A DNA stretch of 64,000 bases from Oasisia sp. SBJ-2009 (lineage: Eukaryota; Annelida; Polychaeta; Sabellida; Siboglinidae), in contig OZ024867.1 in the NCBI GenBank assembly GCA_964017155.1, positions 17,610,589 through 17,674,588 of the forward strand, given 5' to 3'. Shown here in pieces: positions 26,630-36,141 of this stretch. How positions within the stretch are numbered: position 1 is the stretch's first letter; each line of letters starts with the position of its first letter. The notes beneath the pieces are model-generated. The model saw nothing but the letters and a program-made list of their open reading frames with translations. It did not search any database and was not told where the DNA came from. A program made the position numbers and the translations under genes.

Positions 26630-27087
26630 ATGACGCACTTGTTGAAGAGGACGAGACTTATCACCCACCTTTACACAAAGGTCTGGTTGTGTGTCGCACA
26701 TTCGTGAGAGTGGATGATACTGGGATCATCAGTATTGAAGCGACCAACCTAAGTGATGAGGATATATACCTGCAGCCTCGCACGGCAGTTGGTGTACTCA
26801 GAGATGCGTATGAGGAACCCCGGGTAGACATTGTCAATGTCACAGCGGAGGAAGTACTCGTAACGAAACAAGTTCGTGTTTCATCCATGAACAAGTTAAC
26901 TGAGATTGGTGACACACTGAAGAGTGACGAACGACACCACTTTCTAGAGATGTTACAGAAGCATGAGGAAGTATTCAGCCAAGATGGAGATGACCTTGGA
27001 TATTGTGATGCCATCAAGCATCGAATACTTCTGAATGATAACATCCCTGTGAAAGTTCCACACCGTCGAATACCACCACACCAGTGA
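26630..27087 (+). pseudogene. pol: Pol N-terminal remnant, copy 1 (protease deleted)
   Basis: This is the segment between protease and RT of Gypsy pol, matching 34878-35334 in copy 2. The aspartic protease active site and its flanks are gone because of the 788-bp deletion. What remains is the conserved linker ending at RRIPPHQ just before the RT domain. It ends at an in-frame TGA (27085-27087), after which the same frame continues openly into RT. The same TGA is in copy 2. The open frame is counted from a GTG at 26689; no natural start is visible. Confidence 0.8.
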
Positions 27088-27105
27088 AATGAAGTACGGG
27101 AGTAC

Positions 27106-30100
27106 ATGCGAAAGGCGATTGACCAAGGGATTATTCGGGAATCGTCAAGCCCGTATGCATCGGCGGTGGTGCTAGTTCGAAAGCGAGATGGTCGTCTACG
27201 CTTATGCGTTGATTACCGCGCTCTCAATGCCAAGACACACAAAGATGCATATGCATTGCCACGAATCAATGAGGCCCTTGATGCCCTACACGGTGCCAAG
27301 TATTTCTGCAGTCTAGATTTGGCCCATGGATACCACCAAATTCCTGTTGCAGAAGAGGACATCGAGAAGACAGCTTTTCGTCTTGGGACTGGAGGACTAT
27401 ACGAATTCACACGTATGCCCTTTGGTTTATGCAATGCACCTGCAACTTTCATGCGGCTGATGGACAAAGCGTTTGGTGATCAGACATTCCAGAGTGTTCT
27501 GATTTACTTGGATGACATATTAGTGTTTGGGTCGACAGTAGATGAAACCATGCAGCGTCTAGACATGGTATTGACACGTCTTCGCAACTTAAACCTGAAA
27601 GTAAAGCCAGAGAAATGTCAGTTCTTCTTCAAACAGCTACGGTTCCTTGGACATCTAGTTTCTGAAGATGGTATTTCACCAGATCCAGAGAAGACCAGAG
27701 CTGTTTGTGAGTGGAATACTCCGAAGAGTGAGTCCGAATTGAGAAGTTTCCTTGGACTAGCCGGATATTACAGGCGGTTCATATCTGGCTTTGCGAAGAT
27801 AGCGGCCCCTCTACATGCACTCATTGGTGGAGGAGGAAAGAAAACAAAGAAGGCAAAACCTGAGAAGTCTACATCTGCAGTGCCAATGGATTGGAACTCC
27901 AAGTGGGATTCCAAATGTGACAATGTATTTTCTCAGTTGAAAGAGCGATTGTCTACATTGCCAGTCTTGGGTTATCCAGATATGACTTTACCATTCATCC
28001 TCGAAATTGATGCAAGCTTCAACGGCCTTGGAGCTGTGTTGTCGCAGCAACAGGGAGGAAAGCTAGTTGTATTGGGATATGCCAGTCGTGGACTCAGAGA
28101 CAGTGAGAAGAACATGTCTAACTACAGCAGCATGAAGCTCGAGTTACTGGGACTGAAATGGGCTGTAGCTGAAAAGTTTAGAGACATGTTAATCGGTGCT
28201 AAGTTTGTTGTCTATACTGACAATAACCCCTTGAGTTATGTGAAAACAACTGGAAAGCTTGGCGCTACAGAAACGCGCTGGGCTGCTGAACTTGCACAGT
28301 TCGATTTCTCCATCAAATATCGATCAGGACGGAGCAATCAAAACGCAGATTCTCTTAGTCGAAAGACACAACACGGAAAGGAACCAAAATCAGTACGATT
28401 CGCAGAAGTCGTCGCTTGTGAATCACCTATGCAATGTGTGGAACAAATGACTGTCCATGTTCCGCGAGCAGTACATGTGACAACGGAAGATGTGTTAGGC
28501 AGTAAGTGGATTGAAGAAGTGAAAACAAGATCTCACAGAGTAGCCCCAAGTACATCGGACGCAATGTCAACACTACCATCCATGTCAAAAGAATCCTTAC
28601 ATCAACTCCAGCGAGCAGATGACGTCATTGGATGTGTATGGAAGTACTGGGAAAGTGGGAGTCCACCGTCAACATCCCAACTTCCCAATGAACCACGGCA
28701 TGTACGCAAACTGTTGCAGTTATGGCCACAGTTGGTAGAACATGATGGTGTTCTATACCGCCACATCCAGTTGGGTAACCAACAGGTGAAACAACTACTA
28801 CTACCAGATTGTCTCAGACAGGAGGTTCTGCATTCGCTCCATGACCAAGCTGGACATCAGTCTCCTGCAAAGACATTACATCTAGCACAGACACGATGTT
28901 ACTGGATAGCAATGTCAACTGATATAGACAATTACTGTCGTCAATGCAACAGATGCATACTTGCGAAGGAAGGAAAGAAATGCCGAACTACAATGGGAAC
29001 ACTACAAGCAAAGAGACCATTGGATGTAGTAGCCATGGATTTCACGTTACTGGAACCAGGAACCAACCATGTGGAGAACGTTTTGGTTATGACTGATGTG
29101 TTTACAAAATACACACAGGCATTCCCAACACGTGACCAGAAAGCGAGGACTGTCGCAGGCGTTCTTGTAAAGGAATGGTTCGTGCGATTTGGTGTTCCTC
29201 AACGGTTACACAGTGACCAAGGAAGAAATTTCGAAAGTGAAGTTGTCCGTGAATTATGTAACATGTATGGCATAAAGAAGAGTCGCACCACACCTTATCA
29301 TCCAGAAGGAAATGCGCAGTGTGAGCGTTTCAACCGGACTCTTTATGACAGACTGAGAACACTGCCTCCAGACAAGAAGTCAAAATGGCCTGAATACCTA
29401 CCTGAACTTGTGTATGCTTACAATGCAACGCCACACTCTTCTACTGGCTATTCCCCGTATTACCTGTTCTTTGGCCGGGAACCAAAACTGCCAGTAGACC
29501 ACCTTCTTGGACTAGAAGAGGAAGACAGTGATGATGATGAGATTGAATCGACCGATGACTGGGTTGCAAGTCATTATCGCCGCTTACAACAAGCATTTCA
29601 ACTCGCATCAGAACGCAGTGAGAAAGAGGCACTGAGACGAAAAACTCGGAATGACATCAAGGCAAAGGATACTGGTCTGACAGTAGGAACGAGAGTATTT
29701 CTCCGAAATCGAGGTTTCACAAGCCGGCACAAGATACAAGATGTATGGAATTCCGTGCCACACGTGATTACACAACGACCAGATCCCACAGGCAATGTCT
29801 ACACAGTAGCGCCGTTGGAAGGAGATGGCCCAATCAAAAAACTCCAGCGTCGAGACCTGTTGGACGGAAGAAGCCTTGTTTCTGATCAACTACAGGAGAC
29901 ACCACCTGTACAAGATAGTTGTGATGACGAAGAATCACAGTCCGAGGATGACGACTATGATGACAACGTATACAAAGTGACAACATTGAAACCACAACGC
30001 CACACAGACCTACCCTACCATGAACATCTTACACATACACCACCAACTGTTGAAACAGCGGGGGAGCACGACAAGATGCTTCACACGGTTAAAGATGAAG

Positions 30101-30204
30101 ATACAACAACTCAACATCCAGAAGATAAAGAGCTACGGCGTTCACAACGTGCTGGAGCAGGATGCCACTCCAATCCACACCACGAACCCCGGTCAGCTGT
30201 CTAA
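27106..30204 (+). CDS. pol: Pol (RT-RNase H-integrase), Gypsy copy 1
   Basis: 1032 codons from an internal ATG. Reverse transcriptase has the YLDD site at residues 134-137. RNase H follows, with D302, E346, D372 and D415 in the expected contexts. Integrase has an HHCC-type zinc finger (H579, H584, cysteines at 611-617) and a catalytic D645, D704, E740 with the canonical 35-residue D-E spacing. A GPY/F-like C-terminal module follows, then an acidic tail of about 150 residues. The family reverse-transcribes element RNA and inserts the DNA. This copy lacks protease and is separated from its N-terminal part by the TGA at 27085. A TAA at 30202 truncates the tail; in copy 2 that codon is CAA and the frame continues about 40 residues. 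The enzymatic domains are otherwise intact here. Confidence 0.93.
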   Translation: MRKAIDQGIIRESSSPYASAVVLVRKRDGRLRLCVDYRALNAKTHKDAYALPRINEALDALHGAKYFCSLDLAHGYHQIPVAEEDIEKTAFRLGTGGLYEFTRMPFGLCNAPATFMRLMDKAFGDQTFQSVLIYLDDILVFGSTVDETMQRLDMVLTRLRNLNLKVKPEKCQFFFKQLRFLGHLVSEDGISPDPEKTRAVCEWNTPKSESELRSFLGLAGYYRRFISGFAKIAAPLHALIGGGGKKTKKAKPEKSTSAVPMDWNSKWDSKCDNVFSQLKERLSTLPVLGYPDMTLPFILEIDASFNGLGAVLSQQQGGKLVVLGYASRGLRDSEKNMSNYSSMKLELLGLKWAVAEKFRDMLIGAKFVVYTDNNPLSYVKTTGKLGATETRWAAELAQFDFSIKYRSGRSNQNADSLSRKTQHGKEPKSVRFAEVVACESPMQCVEQMTVHVPRAVHVTTEDVLGSKWIEEVKTRSHRVAPSTSDAMSTLPSMSKESLHQLQRADDVIGCVWKYWESGSPPSTSQLPNEPRHVRKLLQLWPQLVEHDGVLYRHIQLGNQQVKQLLLPDCLRQEVLHSLHDQAGHQSPAKTLHLAQTRCYWIAMSTDIDNYCRQCNRCILAKEGKKCRTTMGTLQAKRPLDVVAMDFTLLEPGTNHVENVLVMTDVFTKYTQAFPTRDQKARTVAGVLVKEWFVRFGVPQRLHSDQGRNFESEVVRELCNMYGIKKSRTTPYHPEGNAQCERFNRTLYDRLRTLPPDKKSKWPEYLPELVYAYNATPHSSTGYSPYYLFFGREPKLPVDHLLGLEEEDSDDDEIESTDDWVASHYRRLQQAFQLASERSEKEALRRKTRNDIKAKDTGLTVGTRVFLRNRGFTSRHKIQDVWNSVPHVITQRPDPTGNVYTVAPLEGDGPIKKLQRRDLLDGRSLVSDQLQETPPVQDSCDDEESQSEDDDYDDNVYKVTTLKPQRHTDLPYHEHLTHTPPTVETAGEHDKMLHTVKDEDTTTQHPEDKELRRSQRAGAGCHSNPHHEPRSAV

Positions 30205-30423
30205 GCAACACAACACGAGTTACAAGTGACTCAACAGACAGTCACATCAGAAATGATAGCACATTTCTGTGAGAGCCAGTTATTGTTAGCAAAAATGATG
30301 ACCGCTCTTGGTACGAACTCGTGAGAGCATGTAAAATGTATACCTTAGATCGTTATAGTTAGTTTATTTTGTGTTTATAGTAGGATGACTTATCCATGGT
30401 TGTTGGGACACCAACCACCCAAC

Positions 30424-30432
30424 GGGGGAGAA
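30424..30432 (+). promoter_or_regulatory. Polypurine tract, copy 1
   Basis: GGGGGAGAA lies immediately before TGTGACAG of LTR2. This is the usual plus-strand primer site of LTR elements. Confidence 0.75.
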
Positions 30433-31695
30433 TGTGACAGAGCACACTTTTTGGTGTTTGCCTTTCACAAGGTGGCAGCATCCATAATTATATGAAAAGG
30501 TTATATTTCATTTATTTTATCTTTAGTCATAATATTATATTATCCTTACATGTTTTGGACGTAAATCAAGTAAATTTATACATTTTATGCCATTTATACA
30601 TTTTAAGGAATTACATTTATAACTACATCTGCCATGTGACACTGGTCACTGACTCACTGGTCACTGATCACGTGACATGTAGTCAGCCTCTTCTACCTTC
30701 TCACTTGAGAAGATAAGGTCACCATCCCTCAAGCTGGTGAGTGTCACATAATTTATTAATCAAAATTATGTTCTTTTGTTACAAAATTAGTATGATATGT
30801 ACTGTGAAGGAATTGTGAATAAGTTGATATAAGTTTAATGAATTGTTTTAGTTAATATTGGGAGTTAAGACTAGTTTTATGGTCAGGACTGTGATATGAC
30901 CTCAACTGGCCACTGTCAAGCATGTGTCCTTAAATGTGTGCCAGGCAGCCTCCACTAATGGGTTTCTATAATGGCTGGTGATTAGTAGAAAGATAAGTCT
31001 ATGGGTTCAGAACATAGAAATGAACATTATAGTTACTATTTAATCACAGTATGAGTATATATCATATGTTAGCTTAATTATATTACAGTGTTGTAAAGTG
31101 TTAGCTTAGCAAACGTATGAAATGTGTGTCCAGTGGTTGCTCTGAAGCCGGATGTCAAATGACAAATGATCTATTGGCCGGTTCCAGCCAGCAGGGTTGA
31201 CAGAAAACAGATGCCCACTAGCTGTAGTAGAGCAGAGACACCCAGCTGTGTTAATGACCCTATCTACTCCTACACTGCAGGGATAAAGTTACACACACAG
31301 TAGTTTGCTTGGGTTTATTAGATTACGGATAATAATATTATTGTTCTTTATAATTACACTGTAACATTACTTATATAATTAAATGAGTTAGTTAAAGCTT
31401 TATCTTGTAACGTGGATCCAGTATTATATGCTCTATTGCAAACATTATGTTTCTAGCACAGTTGCTTGTAGAAACACATCAGTAGAATGTATTGTATGTA
31501 TGTTGTTATTCAGATCACAACATACCAGGCAGGATGAAGTGACGTACACACTCACGCAGTGGTGTAGCTGTGGTGGGGACTTCAACTTCTACTTACTTCT
31601 ACTTATACTTTACTTATATCACGTATTAAATGCCGAATAAAGAATATAGCACAACAATCACACGTGTGTTGGCTCCTGACGTGCCCCACGCTACA
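30433..31695 (+). repeat. LTR2, shared central LTR
   Basis: 1263 bp, TGTGACAG to GCTACA. It serves as 3' LTR of copy 1 and 5' LTR of copy 2. A TATATAA at 31373-31379 and AATAAA at 31636-31641 are candidate promoter and polyadenylation signals. It differs from LTR3 at about five positions by eye, suggesting recent origin. Confidence 0.93.
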
Positions 31696-32058
31696 TTTGG
31701 TACCAGAAGTGGGGTCGGCATGATCAGAATGGTCGGGATGATCCGAATGTTTGGCATGGTCGGCAATACGTGGTCGGCATAGTGAATGGTCGGCATCTGA
31801 AGTCCCCGCCCAGCAAGCAGCAAGCAGCAAGCAGCTAGCAGTAAGCAGCAAGCAGTCACACACGTCAACAGTGTCAAAAGGAAGTCAACGGAGAAGACGT
31901 CACAGTGACATTCTGCAGTGAATGCAGGCAGGAAATGACATGAACATTGACATTATTGTGTCATTTCTTTAGATGTTGTCATTGATTATTGTATGTATGC
32001 TATGCTATTTGCATGTTATCATGTTCTATTTTGTATAGTTTAAATATTATACCATCTA
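31696..32058 (+). other. Gypsy copy 2 leader
   Basis: Same leader as copy 1 but 7 bp shorter. The order of AAGCAGC heptamers around the TAGCAGT variant differs (three before and one after, against two and three), showing slippage since the copies split. Confidence 0.7.
31698..31715 (+). promoter_or_regulatory. Primer-binding site, copy 2
   Basis: TGGTACCAGAAGTGGGGT, identical to copy 1 and also two bases after the LTR end. Candidate tRNA-Leu(UAA) site. Confidence 0.6.
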
Positions 32059-33078
32059 ATGGCTGATCGGGAGCTCGATGATGTGCGAGAAGAGTTGGAA
32101 GCCCTCCAGGCTGCATTTGCAGCAGAACGAGAAAAATCTTCTGCTTTGGAAGATGAAGCGAGGACGGCACAAGCTGCATTAGCGTCGCGCTTGGATGACA
32201 CAAACACATCCGAGCACGTTGTGGATCGTCCCATTTTTGTGACACCTGCTCGACGCATCGACAAGTTCCGCGGCCAGCCATTAAAGCCAGGTGATGCCAC
32301 TATATATGAGTGGGTGGCTGATGCCAGAGGCGTGTTGGCAACCTCACAGCAGTTGCCAGAGGCAAGTAAGGTTGCCTTACTTGTTGACAATCTTAGTGGT
32401 CGGGCACGCCAAGATATTTTAGGGCGCGGCATTGACACATCAAGCTGCCCAGAAGCGATATTTAAAGTGCTTCTGACTGTCTTCGGCGATGGAGATCTTC
32501 TACCGCAACTACAACAGCGTGTCTTCTCCTACTCACAGCGTGAAGGAGAAAGCTTGGTAGTATGTTCGTTGTCGCTGCTGGAGCTGTACGATCGAATGCT
32601 TCAGTGGGACCCATCTTTTGAGGCCGGAAAAGAAAAGGCTCTGAAGGGTAGACTGGCCGAGGCAGTGAGGGATGAGAGCCTCCGTAGAGAACTCCGCCGC
32701 CTCAACATGGAGTCGCCAGATCTAGGCTACTTCGACCTGAGAGATCGAGCAATGCAGTGGCTGGGAAATGCCGCTCGTCCATATCGCAACCGCCATGACG
32801 CCACCCAGTATGAGGTGAAGGCTGTTAATAACATCGACTTGGAGACACTGGTCAGACAACAGGCAGACCAGTTACAACAGCTACAACAACAGCTGAAGCG
32901 GTACATGGCAACCACTCAGCGAAGCGAGGACTCTTCTCCTCGAAAGCCAGACGGACCTCGTCTATGTTGGTTGTGTCAGTCACCTGACCATCTGAAGGTG
33001 AATTGTCCACAACGACGATGGCAACCAAGAAGAGGATGGCGTCCTCAAACCCAGCAAAGAATGCATTCGTCAAACTAA
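32059..33078 (+). CDS. gag: Gag, Gypsy copy 2
   Basis: 339-aa Gag, nearly identical to copy 1, with the same N-terminal coiled-coil-like helix and the CX2CX4HX4C zinc knuckle at residues 303-316. There are no internal stops. Its last 76 bases overlap an open frame in the -1 register (from 33003) that runs on through the LINE insert, so the old Gag-Pol frameshift frame and the LINE frame are now joined. Confidence 0.91.
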   Translation: MADRELDDVREELEALQAAFAAEREKSSALEDEARTAQAALASRLDDTNTSEHVVDRPIFVTPARRIDKFRGQPLKPGDATIYEWVADARGVLATSQQLPEASKVALLVDNLSGRARQDILGRGIDTSSCPEAIFKVLLTVFGDGDLLPQLQQRVFSYSQREGESLVVCSLSLLELYDRMLQWDPSFEAGKEKALKGRLAEAVRDESLRRELRRLNMESPDLGYFDLRDRAMQWLGNAARPYRNRHDATQYEVKAVNNIDLETLVRQQADQLQQLQQQLKRYMATTQRSEDSSPRKPDGPRLCWLCQSPDHLKVNCPQRRWQPRRGWRPQTQQRMHSSN

Positions 33079-34268
33079 GGAGGCCTGTTGCGATGAGCCA
33101 CGCCACAGGCATAACATCTGCTCAAGAAGGCTCACTTTTACATAAAGCCATAGGGAATTGCCCAGAGATCATTGCGCAACCAGTAGATATAATCTACTTA
33201 GATTTTAAAAAAGCCTTTGACAAAGTGCCACACCAAAGATTACTACTTAAACTAAAGGCCCATGGCATAGGAAATAGTATGATTAACTGGATAGAAAAAT
33301 GGCTTATTGATAGAAGACAAAGAGTAGTAGTTGATGGGGAGGTTTCAAATTGGAAATCTGTTTTGAGTGGAGTACCGCAAGGTTCAGTATTGGGACCTAT
33401 TTTATTCTTAATATATATCAATGATTTGGATGATGACATAACAAGCAAGGTGTTGAAGTTTGCGGACGACACAAAAGTGTTTAGGAAAATAAAAAGTGAT
33501 GCAGATAGACAGCATTTACAAGATGATCTAAATAAGTTGATAGAATGGTCTGAGAAATGGCAAATGCTGTTTAACTTTGGAAAGTGTAAGTGCCTCCACA
33601 CAGGACATGGGAATGAAAATGCACAATATACAATGTGTGGTACTGTACTAAATACTACTGTCAAGGAAAAGGACTTAGGTTTAACCATTAGTGCTGACAT
33701 GAAGGTATCAGAGCAGTGTGGAATTGCAGCAGCGAAGGCAAACCAAATTCTTGGATTAATTAGGCGAAATATAGTATACAAAGAAAAAGAACTAATAATA
33801 CCGCTTTATAAAACAATAGTTAGGCCTCATTTAGAATATTGTATACAAGCATGGAGGCCATATCGCAAAAAGGATATTGATATGCTAGAAAGAGTACAAA
33901 GGAGAGCAACAAAAATGATACCAAAACTCAGGAATATTAGTTATGAAATGCGTCTAAAAGAATGTGGTCTAACAACACTAGAAACCAGAAGATTGAGAGG
34001 AGATCAGATTGAGGTTTTTAAAATATTGAATGGGTATGAAAATATTGACAGAAATATTTTTTTCACGGTCAAGGAAGAGAGAAGGACTAGAGGACATGGA
34101 GTTGCATTAGCAAAGAAGCAGTGTAGACTAGATATTAGAAAATTTTCATTTTCCCAAAGAATAGTAAACGAATGGAACAAATTATCAGCTGATTGTGTAG
34201 GTGCTAGAAGTGTTAATATGTTTAAAAATAAAATTGACATATACCTAAGACGGGCAGGGTATACTTAG
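33003..34268 (+). CDS. Gag-overlap / LINE RT in-frame fusion ORF, copy 2
   Basis: 421 codons without a stop. Residues 1-59 are Gypsy-derived, from the -1 frame over the end of gag and its downstream linker. From about residue 60 the frame is a non-LTR reverse transcriptase starting at PVDIIYLDF. It continues through GVPQGSVLGP and the FADDTK catalytic motif to a complete C-terminus ending RRAGYT and TAG. The 5' part of the LINE (endonuclease, N-terminal RT) is absent. The LINE group is CR1/Jockey-like by motif. Being in frame may be chance, since only one junction must match. Whether -1 frameshifting from gag would express it is untested. No catalytic residue in the retained motifs looks lost. 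Confidence 0.8.
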   Translation: MSTTTMATKKRMASSNPAKNAFVKLRRPVAMSHATGITSAQEGSLLHKAIGNCPEIIAQPVDIIYLDFKKAFDKVPHQRLLLKLKAHGIGNSMINWIEKWLIDRRQRVVVDGEVSNWKSVLSGVPQGSVLGPILFLIYINDLDDDITSKVLKFADDTKVFRKIKSDADRQHLQDDLNKLIEWSEKWQMLFNFGKCKCLHTGHGNENAQYTMCGTVLNTTVKEKDLGLTISADMKVSEQCGIAAAKANQILGLIRRNIVYKEKELIIPLYKTIVRPHLEYCIQAWRPYRKKDIDMLERVQRRATKMIPKLRNISYEMRLKECGLTTLETRRLRGDQIEVFKILNGYENIDRNIFFTVKEERRTRGHGVALAKKQCRLDIRKFSFSQRIVNEWNKLSADCVGARSVNMFKNKIDIYLRRAGYT

Positions 34269-34275
34269 ATAGATA
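33180..34275 (+). mobile_element. 5'-truncated LINE inserted in Gypsy copy 2
   Basis: Sense insertion between Gypsy gag and protease. It begins near CCAGTAGAT at 33180 and ends after the stop in a short TTAGATAGATAG tail. Gypsy reading resumes just downstream. I see no clear target duplication. The same insertion at the same junction in copy 1 means it predates the tandem duplication. Confidence 0.78.
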
Positions 34276-34377
34276 GGTTGGACTCTCGATAAGCCAAACG
34301 GCTTCCTTGTCCACCTGCCATCTAGAGTTGATTCTCTAGGTGGCAATCTTGTTAAATCTCTTGTTAAACTGGGGAAA

Positions 34378-35334
34378 GTGAATATCCGTTGTCTACTTGA
34401 CACTGGCGCACAAGTATCAACAATCACGGAGTCATGCTTCATAGAGCACTTCGCTGCTGAGGAGAAGCTGGTTGATGTTGCGCCATATATTCGGATATCA
34501 GCTGCCAATGGTCTGAGCATACCCTATCGAGGCTATTTTGAGACAGATGTAACAATGTTTGAAACTACATTCAAAAACATGGGTTTCTTGGTCGTAGAAG
34601 ATCCCGCAGACATGGAAGGTCGAAAACAACACGTTCCAGGAGTAATCGGAGCGAATATCCTGCGATATGTCAAGGATATCATGCCAGGAGAGCATGGCAC
34701 TAAGAGCAGCAGCTCTTCGTGGACACCTCTGCTCGCACTCTGTCAGCAGATGACACTGCCCAAAGATGACATAATCAGCAGAGTGAGGGTATGTGGACGT
34801 AACCCAGTACTACTTCCGGCGAGGACAGCCAAGATGATCAAGTGCACCATACGTGTAGCTCCTCACGGTCAGAGCTATGACGCACTTGTTGAAGAGGACG
34901 AGACTTATCACCCACCTTTACACAAAGGTCTGGTTGTGTGTCGCACATTCGTGACAGTGGATGATACTGGGATCATCAGTATTGAAGCGACCAACCTAAG
35001 TGATGAGGATATATACATGCAGCCTCGCACGGCAGTTGGTGTACTCAGAGATGCGTATGAGGAACCCCGGGTAGACATTGTCAATGTCACAGCGGAGGAA
35101 GTACTCGTAACGAAACAAGTTCGTGTTTCATCCATGAACAAGTTAACTGAGATTGGTGACACACTGAAGAGTGACGAACGACACCACTTTCTAGAGATGT
35201 TACAGAAGCATGAGGAAGTATTCAGCCAAGATGGAGATGACCTTGGATATTGTGATGCCATCAAGCATCGAATACTTCTGAATGATAACATCCCTGTGAA
35301 AGTTCCACACCGTCGAATACCACCACACCAGTGA
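34378..35334 (+). CDS. pol: Aspartic protease and linker region of Pol, copy 2
   Basis: 318 codons from a GTG; the frame is open upstream to a TAG in the LINE tail, so the true N-terminus is undefined. The aspartic protease active site LLDTGA is at residues 6-11, followed by a protease fold segment. The region after about residue 120 is the linker conserved before Gypsy RT, ending RRIPPHQ at TGA 35332-35334. Retropepsins cleave Gag and Gag-Pol in the particle. Copy 1 has lost this active site. The TGA is followed 18 bases later, in the same frame, by the RT-encoding ATG at 35353, so one stop codon splits one polyprotein. Confidence 0.87.
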   Translation: MNIRCLLDTGAQVSTITESCFIEHFAAEEKLVDVAPYIRISAANGLSIPYRGYFETDVTMFETTFKNMGFLVVEDPADMEGRKQHVPGVIGANILRYVKDIMPGEHGTKSSSSSWTPLLALCQQMTLPKDDIISRVRVCGRNPVLLPARTAKMIKCTIRVAPHGQSYDALVEEDETYHPPLHKGLVVCRTFVTVDDTGIISIEATNLSDEDIYMQPRTAVGVLRDAYEEPRVDIVNVTAEEVLVTKQVRVSSMNKLTEIGDTLKSDERHHFLEMLQKHEEVFSQDGDDLGYCDAIKHRILLNDNIPVKVPHRRIPPHQ

Positions 35335-35352
35335 AATGAAGTACGGGAGTAC

Positions 35353-36141
35353 ATGCGAAAGGCGATTGACCAAGGGATTATTCGGGAATCGTCAAGCCCG
35401 TATGCATCGGCGGTGGTGCTAGTTCGAAAGCGAGATGGTCGTCTACGCTTATGCGTTGATTACCGCGCTCTCAATGCCAAGACACACAAAGATGCATATG
35501 CATTGCCACGAATCAATGAGGCCCTTGATGCCCTACACGGTGCCAAGTATTTCTGCAGTCTAGATTTGGCCCATGGATACCACCAAATTCCTGTTGCAGA
35601 AGAGGACATCGAGAAGACAGCTTTTCGTCTTGGGACTGGAGGACTATACGAATTCACACGTATGCCCTTTGGTTTATGCAATGCACCTGCAACTTTCATG
35701 CGGCTGATGGACAAAGCGTTTGGTGATCAGACATTCCAGAGTGTTCTGATTTACTTGGATGACATATTAGTGTTTGGGTCGACAGTAGATGAAACCATGC
35801 AGCGTCTAGACATGGTATTGACACGTCTTCGCAACTTAAACCTGAAAGTAAAGCCAGAGAAATGTCAGTTCTTCTTCAAACAGCTACGGTTCCTTGGACA
35901 TCTAGTTTCTGAAGATGGTATTTCACCAGATCCAGAGAAGACCAGAGCTGTTTGTGAGTGGAATACTCCGAAGAGTGAGTCCGAATTGAGAAGTTTCCTT
36001 GGACTAGCCGGATATTACAGGCGGTTCATATCTGGCTTTGCGAAGATAGCGGCCCCTCTACATGCACTCATTGGTGGAGGAGGAAAGAAAACAAAGAAGG
36101 CAAAACCTGAGAAGTCTACATCTGCAGTGCCAATGGATTAG
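35353..36141 (+). pseudogene. pol: Pol reverse transcriptase part, copy 2
   Basis: 262 codons with the RT palm, including YLDD at residues 134-137 and the thumb up to the lysine-rich linker. It ends at TAG 36139-36141, where copy 1 has TGG, so this stop is private to copy 2. The frame continues unchanged downstream into RNase H. Together with the upstream TGA, it leaves this pol in pieces. Confidence 0.88.

Noticed and set aside
27085..27087. Frameshift between protease and RT
   Set aside because: The frame is the same on both sides; only a stop codon separates them.
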